A DNA stretch of 64,000 bases from a bacterium (lineage in GTDB: Bacteria; Planctomycetota; Planctomycetia; Pirellulales; Pirellulaceae). The stretch covers positions 1 to 64,000 of the forward strand of contig JAUIGN010000047.1 of the NCBI GenBank assembly GCA_030430075.1, written 5' to 3'. Each line of letters begins with the position of its first letter. The first letter of the stretch is position 1. Below are positions 59,422-64,000 of this stretch, piece after piece. The position numbers and the translations under genes are program-made. The notes under the pieces were generated by a model. That model made no database searches and was not told the origin of the DNA. It saw only the letters and a list, made by a program, of their open reading frames with translations.

Positions 59422-62400
59422 CTAATGGAGCGGGCGTCCGTGCTTGGGATCCGATCTCAAGTGGGTCCCCGATTCAGGCTTCCGCGTGCGGCTATGGGCC
59501 GTGAAGGCGGGTGCCGGCGAGCCTGCTGCCGCGGCGGTTGCGGTCGCTGCCGCGACCTCTTCCCCAGCTTCCATTGGTGCCCGGCCGGGAGACTCTTGCG
59601 GCGAGACCTTGGGGCAGAAGAGTGCACCCAGGGGGCCGGCCAAGAGGGCAGGGAGAATGATCAGGTCGCCGATCAAGGCGGCTGCCAGCAGGGTGACCAT
59701 CATCACGCCGAACTGTTGCGTGGGCGTGAACGTGCTGGCGGCAAAAACCGACAGCCCCAAACCGCCAATCAGCGTCGTCTGCGTCATCGCGGTGGCCACG
59801 CGGCGGTAGGCCTCGAGGATCGCTTCGCGGCGGTTGAGTCCTTCTCGGATCCCGGTGCGGAACCAGGTCAGGAAGTGGATCGTATCGTCGACGGCCACGC
59901 CCATGGCCACGCTGGCAGTCATCATCGTACCGATGTCGACCAGCGAACTCATGTGTCCCATCAAGCCAAAGACCAACACCACGGGAAACACATTCGGGAG
60001 CATCGAAATCATGCCGGCCGACAGGTTCAGCCCATTGGTCAGCCGCAGGGGTGACCACCAATCGCGGAGCAGGATCATCATCACAGCCGCGATCATCACG
60101 AATGCCAGGCCGATGCTGTTGATCAGACTGTTGAGCAGCGTGCGTTGGGCCTTGTAGACCACCGGCACGACGCCCGTGTAAACGACGCTGATCGGATCGT
60201 CACGCTCGACCGACGTCAAGGATCGCCCCAGTTCGAAGCGGTGGTCGGTGGCGTCGAGCAGGGACTTGGACTTGTCGCGGATCAGCGCCAGGGGATAGTC
60301 CGCGTGTTCCTGGATCAGCACCACCAGGTTGTAATTGGCAAGTTGTTGCGTCCATTGTTCCTCGGTCCAATCGCCAACCGGCATCGTCTCCGGATCGTGC
60401 CACGACATTCTGGTGGGGTATTTTCGGCCGGTACGAAAATTCTCGACCATCAGCAGCTCGTGGAGCGACTGGGCGAAGATCTCGGTCTGGTTCTCGGGCG
60501 AAATCAGACGCCGCTCTTTTGCTTCCGCGGGCTCCGCGGACATCGTCGCCGGCTCCGATTCGGAATCTTCGGGCGGGTCCTCCGCCGTCTCGGTGTCACC
60601 GGTTGTCGTGGGCGGAGTGGACCGCGGGTTGGCGCCCAGCACCAGGATCGACGTACCGCGGAGACCTTGGCCGCCCGTTTGCGCTTCGATTTCGGCCAGG
60701 ATCTGATCGCGGAACCGGTGGGCGGTCATCACCGGTTCGACCACTTGCCGAAGGTCGTTGACGAATTCGCCGTAGTCGACATCGTTCAGGGCGCCGAGCC
60801 GCAAGCTGACGCGGAGCAGTTCGCTGCCGTTCTCCATGTCGGTCGCGACGTAGTCTTCATCGTAGAAGCGTTCGCGCGCCTCTTCCAGCCAGAGATTGAT
60901 CACGCTCCGCTGTCGGCTGACCGGGCCGGGAAGAGGCGGGCCGAATGTCGCGGCGGAGACGCCGGGGCCGACGATGTCACGGCTCCCTTCGCCAAAGTAC
61001 GTCTCAACGGCGGTCTGAACCCGCTGTGCCAGTTCGATCCGTTCGAGGAAGTTGTAACGTGTTCGACTCTCGACCGGATCCACGTCGACATCCGGCTTCA
61101 ACTGGGCTTCCGGCTTGACGCGAACGACCAGCTCCATGGGGACCAGCTTGCCGAAGTTGGATTCCAGCCAGCGGTAGTCGCTGATGATCTTGGAGTTTTT
61201 GTCGAACAGTTTGAGCAACTGAACGGAGGGGTCGATCTTGGGGAGTCCGAAGCAGCAATACGTGAGGACGACGGCGGCAAGCAAGAGGACGACCGCATGA
61301 TGCGAGATGACCCAGCGTCCGACCCCCAGCCAGCCTCGCTCGACCAGTGAGCTCAGCGTAAGGTGCGCGCCATCCTCCTCGTCGTCATTGCGGCGCGGCG
61401 GCTTGGGCGGCCAGGTCGTCAGGGCACTCGGCAAATACGTGAACATCAGGATCAGCGTTGCCATGACGCCTAGCGCGGAAAACAGCCCAAACTTCTTGAT
61501 CGGTAGCAGGTTGCTGGCATACAGCGAGATCAGTCCCAGGGCGGTCGTGAAGGCAGCCAGCGTGCAGGGGCCCCAGCCATGGGCGAGTGCCTGCGGGGCA
61601 GCGTGTTCCTGGCCGCCGGTCGCCGCTGCTTCCCGATAGTAGTTCACAATGTGGATCGCACCGGAGAGCCCCAGGACGTAGACCAACGCCGGCATCGACA
61701 TCAACACCGCATCGACCGAAGCGCCTGACCACCAGACCATTGAGAGGCTGGTTACGGCACTCACGCCACCCACAAAGAAGACCATCAGCGTGAGCACGAC
61801 ACTGCGAAAGCAGATAAACGACAGCCCGAACCCGATCACGGCGGACCAGCCGATCAACCGGAACAGGGTGATCGATCCCTCTTCGTCGATGGCCACGTTG
61901 TCCACGGGCGGGCCGCCCAGTTTCAGATCGTCTTTGGCGATTCCCGATTGATAGGCCAGGGCCAGCATTGTGCCGAGCGGCTTGCCCATGATCGCCCGTC
62001 CCATCACGCGGCGAGGATCTTCACGGCCCGCCTTGCTGAGGGTCGCAATGATGCACGTCTGTCGAGCGGGAGGGTCCAGGTGCCAACTGACAAACAGTTC
62101 GTCCCAAATCTGCGACTGCACGACCGGAGCAGCCGAGGTGAACGCCTCGCGGTCGCCGTCGAACTGTTTCCTCACGACCCGCTCGATGTACTTCTCGAAC
62201 GATGTCTCCCAGTCCTCCGGCAGGCGTGCCAGTTCTTCTTCGCTGAGAGCTGCTTGCAAGGCCTGCGGTGTCCAGGCGAAATCGGCCTCGATGGCCGGGC
62301 CAAACAGTGTGCCGGTCAGCCGAGCCAGCGCCAACGTGCGGGCGATCCGCGGTCGGTCTTCTTCGTCGATATCGGTCGAGCGTGGCCAGAGGGGGCCGTT

Positions 62401-63171
62401 CTTGGCACTCATTTCCGCCAGCGCGGCCGGGCCGGTAGTAATCGAGTTGAAGAAGCGGGCCGTGAGATTCCTCGGATCCGCGTGGAAGGGGTTCGTGTAG
62501 CTGGCCGTGGAGGGCTTGCCGAACGTCCCTTCCAGCTCGCCAGTGGCCTCAAACTGCCCGAACAGTTGGCGTTCGATTCCCCGCTTGAGACCGCCCCACA
62601 GGCTATTCGCACGTCCCCAGTAGTAGACCTCGCCGTCAGGCGTCACGTAGTACCAGCGGTCGCCGTGGCCGCGGAGCCACTTCTCGTTCAGGCCGGCCGA
62701 ATTGTCATAAAATTCGGTGGTGATTCGGCCACTCGACTCGTCAAGCTGATATTCGATGAACAAGCCGAGCCGATCGCCCAGTTGCTTGGCTCGCAACCGC
62801 TCGTCCGCCAGAACATTGACCTCGGCATCCGGCGGTTGGCTGGGATCGGCACCGTAGTCCGCCGGATCATCGGTTTGAACTTCGGCCTGCAGCTTCTGCA
62901 GAAACAACTGATACTCATTACGGTCGTCCGTGCATCCCGGCCAGGTGATGAGCACGAATCGTTCGCCCATGAAGTGCTTGCCGAACCATTCCAAGTCCTT
63001 GGTTTCCGGAAAGTCGGCGGGCAGCCAATCCTTAATGTTGTTCTCCATCCGCTCCACGGCCAACCGGGCGCCACGCAGGGCGAACGGCGCCAGGAAGAAG
63101 ACGATGCAGAGAATCAGCACGGCGCGCGTGCCGAAAACGGGCGTCGGGCGGGAGAAGAAATTGAATTTCAT
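59422..63171 (-). CDS. RND/MMPL family transporter
   Basis: This 1249-residue membrane transporter starts with one helix (AVLILCIVFFLAPFALRGAR) and a very large periplasmic region (about 45-430). A first cluster of helices with sterol-sensing-domain-like character follows (about 435-660; GWSAVIGFGLSFICFRSVVL, VDAVLMSMPALVYVLGLSGA, FGLFSALGVMATLILMFTYL). A second periplasmic domain with a Thr/Glu/Pro-rich linker (about 850-880) leads to the second cluster (about 1010-1185; MMTASVAMGVAVDDTIHFL, with the paired Asp of proton-driven carriers). The last 60 residues are a low-complexity cytoplasmic tail. Cargo unknown; hydrophobic lipids or hopanoid-like molecules are the family's usual substrates. 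Confidence 0.9.
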   Translation of the reverse strand: MKFNFFSRPTPVFGTRAVLILCIVFFLAPFALRGARLAVERMENNIKDWLPADFPETKDLEWFGKHFMGERFVLITWPGCTDDRNEYQLFLQKLQAEVQTDDPADYGADPSQPPDAEVNVLADERLRAKQLGDRLGLFIEYQLDESSGRITTEFYDNSAGLNEKWLRGHGDRWYYVTPDGEVYYWGRANSLWGGLKRGIERQLFGQFEATGELEGTFGKPSTASYTNPFHADPRNLTARFFNSITTGPAALAEMSAKNGPLWPRSTDIDEEDRPRIARTLALARLTGTLFGPAIEADFAWTPQALQAALSEEELARLPEDWETSFEKYIERVVRKQFDGDREAFTSAAPVVQSQIWDELFVSWHLDPPARQTCIIATLSKAGREDPRRVMGRAIMGKPLGTMLALAYQSGIAKDDLKLGGPPVDNVAIDEEGSITLFRLIGWSAVIGFGLSFICFRSVVLTLMVFFVGGVSAVTSLSMVWWSGASVDAVLMSMPALVYVLGLSGAIHIVNYYREAAATGGQEHAAPQALAHGWGPCTLAAFTTALGLISLYASNLLPIKKFGLFSALGVMATLILMFTYLPSALTTWPPKPPRRNDDEEDGAHLTLSSLVERGWLGVGRWVISHHAVVLLLAAVVLTYCCFGLPKIDPSVQLLKLFDKNSKIISDYRWLESNFGKLVPMELVVRVKPEAQLKPDVDVDPVESRTRYNFLERIELAQRVQTAVETYFGEGSRDIVGPGVSAATFGPPLPGPVSRQRSVINLWLEEARERFYDEDYVATDMENGSELLRVSLRLGALNDVDYGEFVNDLRQVVEPVMTAHRFRDQILAEIEAQTGGQGLRGTSILVLGANPRSTPPTTTGDTETAEDPPEDSESEPATMSAEPAEAKERRLISPENQTEIFAQSLHELLMVENFRTGRKYPTRMSWHDPETMPVGDWTEEQWTQQLANYNLVVLIQEHADYPLALIRDKSKSLLDATDHRFELGRSLTSVERDDPISVVYTGVVPVVYKAQRTLLNSLINSIGLAFVMIAAVMMILLRDWWSPLRLTNGLNLSAGMISMLPNVFPVVLVFGLMGHMSSLVDIGTMMTASVAMGVAVDDTIHFLTWFRTGIREGLNRREAILEAYRRVATAMTQTTLIGGLGLSVFAASTFTPTQQFGVMMVTLLAAALIGDLIILPALLAGPLGALFCPKVSPQESPGRAPMEAGEEVAAATATAAAAGSPAPAFTAHSRTRKPESGTHLRSDPKHGRPLH

Positions 63172-63535
63172 AAGGAACCGATTCCCAAGGGCCGGATCCG
63201 CTCGGAAACGACCAAGTCAACAAAGAACCTATGAAAAAATCTACACGAGTCCCCACGTCCGCGTCCATGCCGCTTGGGTCCTCCCCAATTCACAGGTGGT
63301 GAGGCCGGCTGGGTCTAAAATCACCGAAGTTTCGGGCCGTTTCGGATGTCGGCACGATGGCCATGCAAGCACCCCCTTCTACTATTTCGGTCCGACGGCA
63401 TTTGCTACAAAAGGATTTGTCGTCACAAACCGGCAAATCAGCACACCTTCTGCAGCTATTGCAGGTTACCCACTTTAATGTCCCGGCTGGATTCGTCTGG
63501 GATCGCGGCCCCGTCTGCACGGAAGGAGACCGTTC
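63172..63535. other. Divergent intergenic region before the transaldolase gene
   Basis: No gene is seen. It separates the minus-strand RND gene from the plus-strand transaldolase and should contain both promoters. It is more AT-rich than its neighbours. No clear -35/-10 pair stands out. Confidence 0.45.
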
Positions 63536-64000
63536 ATGTCTGCCTCAATCAAGTCATTGATCGCATCCGGAACCAAGTTGTGGCTGGACTCCGTCGACCC
63601 GGAGTTGATCACCAGCAGCCGTGCCCAGGGGGCGACCGGGGCGACGTCCAATCCGGCCATCGTTTCCGATTTGATTCAGAGCGGCCGGTTCGACAGCCAG
63701 CTCGAAAACCTGCTGGCGGCCGGCGACGACGACGAGGTGATTGCCTGGAAGATGACGAATTTCCTGGTCTCCCAGGCACAACAGGCCTTCTTGCCGGTGT
63801 GGGAAGAAACGGGCGGAAACGACGGATACGTGTCGTTCGAGCTCGACCCGCTGTTGGAGGATCCAGAGTCGCCGATCGAGGATGCGGCCCGCATCGCCCG
63901 CTATATCGAGTTAGGCAAGAAGTGGTCGGAAGGTCAACCGAATCGGATGATCAAGGTCCCCGCCACACCAGGCGGACTGGCATGTCTGGAAGAACTGGCT
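63536..64000 (+). CDS. tal: Transaldolase family protein, 5' part (runs off the right edge)
   Basis: An ATG at 63536 with GGAAGGAG about 8 bases upstream opens a frame of 155 codons to the window end. The protein begins MSASIKSLIASGTKLWLDSV and continues GATGATSNPAIVSDLIQSGR, GYVSFELDPLLEDPESP and NRMIKVPATPGGLACLEEL. The last has the Lys of the NRMIKVPAT motif, the Schiff-base region of transaldolases. It transfers a dihydroxyacetone unit in the pentose phosphate pathway. It resembles the longer actinobacterial-type transaldolases more than TalB; this is judged by motif only. Confidence 0.88.
   Translation, partial: MSASIKSLIASGTKLWLDSVDPELITSSRAQGATGATSNPAIVSDLIQSGRFDSQLENLLAAGDDDEVIAWKMTNFLVSQAQQAFLPVWEETGGNDGYVSFELDPLLEDPESPIEDAARIARYIELGKKWSEGQPNRMIKVPATPGGLACLEELA

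Overview
The window looks like a high-GC chromosome segment from a member of the Planctomycetota, probably Pirellulales-like. The evidence is gene content: DUF1549/DUF1553 and DUF1501 pairs with planctomycete-type CxxCH cytochromes, PVC-type beta-propeller/HEAT dehydrogenases, a DUF2760 gene with two Hsp70-like genes, and a PVM-type bacterial microcompartment (BMC) locus. No species can be named from the sequence alone.

Layout. Positions 1-6755 look like an integrated element lying against the 3' end of a tRNA-Ser(GCU) gene (6755-6841, minus strand). It holds a serine recombinase with a small partner gene, two hypothetical genes and two convergent tyrosine recombinases. The recombinase nearest the tRNA is preceded by three copies of CGCTACAAA and followed by a small overlapping ORF. 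Positions 7.1-12.3 kb carry a small exported protein, a DUF4190-like membrane protein, a gene-poor stretch with dispersed repeats, a secreted M28 peptidase with two PDZ domains, and a nucleotidyltransferase-HD fusion.

Positions 12.4-21.2 kb are a single minus-strand BMC locus. In transcription order it encodes a DeoR regulator, PduL, two BMC-H shell proteins, acetate kinase, a BMC-P, a CoA-acylating aldehyde dehydrogenase, a second BMC-P, a 90-residue protein, a third BMC-P, a class II aldolase, and a lactate/malate dehydrogenase. Family knowledge (the planctomycete fucose/rhamnose BMC of Planctopirus limnophila) suggests that the aldolase releases lactaldehyde inside the shell, that AldDH and PduL convert it to an acyl phosphate, and that AckA makes ATP. 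Four of the enzymes or small proteins carry amphipathic helices typical of encapsulation peptides. A short tandem repeat and a dispersed hairpin repeat lie between genes of this operon.

Positions 21.7-26.3 kb hold purN, a long type-2-like ileS and a small acidic protein. Positions 27.1-37.1 kb hold a GYF_2 membrane protein, a collagen-like lipoprotein, a dehydrogenase and cytochrome split over two genes, a sodium/solute symporter with a 49-residue membrane partner, and a tandem pair of paralogous membrane proteins. Positions 37.3-42.0 kb (plus strand) and 47.9-55.7 kb (minus strand) each contain a DUF1549/1553-DUF1501 module. The second module also has a WD40 protein and a large PVC dehydrogenase-cytochrome. 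Between them lies DUF2760-Hsp70-Hsp70 (42.3-47.8 kb). The right end has a LolD/MacB-type ABC exporter, a 1249-residue RND/MMPL transporter and the 5' part of a transaldolase gene cut by the window edge.

The most interesting leads are the unknown 90-residue encapsulation-peptide protein and the repeats in the BMC operon, the DUF2760-Hsp70-Hsp70 cluster, the symporter-linked micro-protein, and the dispersed repeat families. No system is clearly new to biology; the BMC belongs to a described type.
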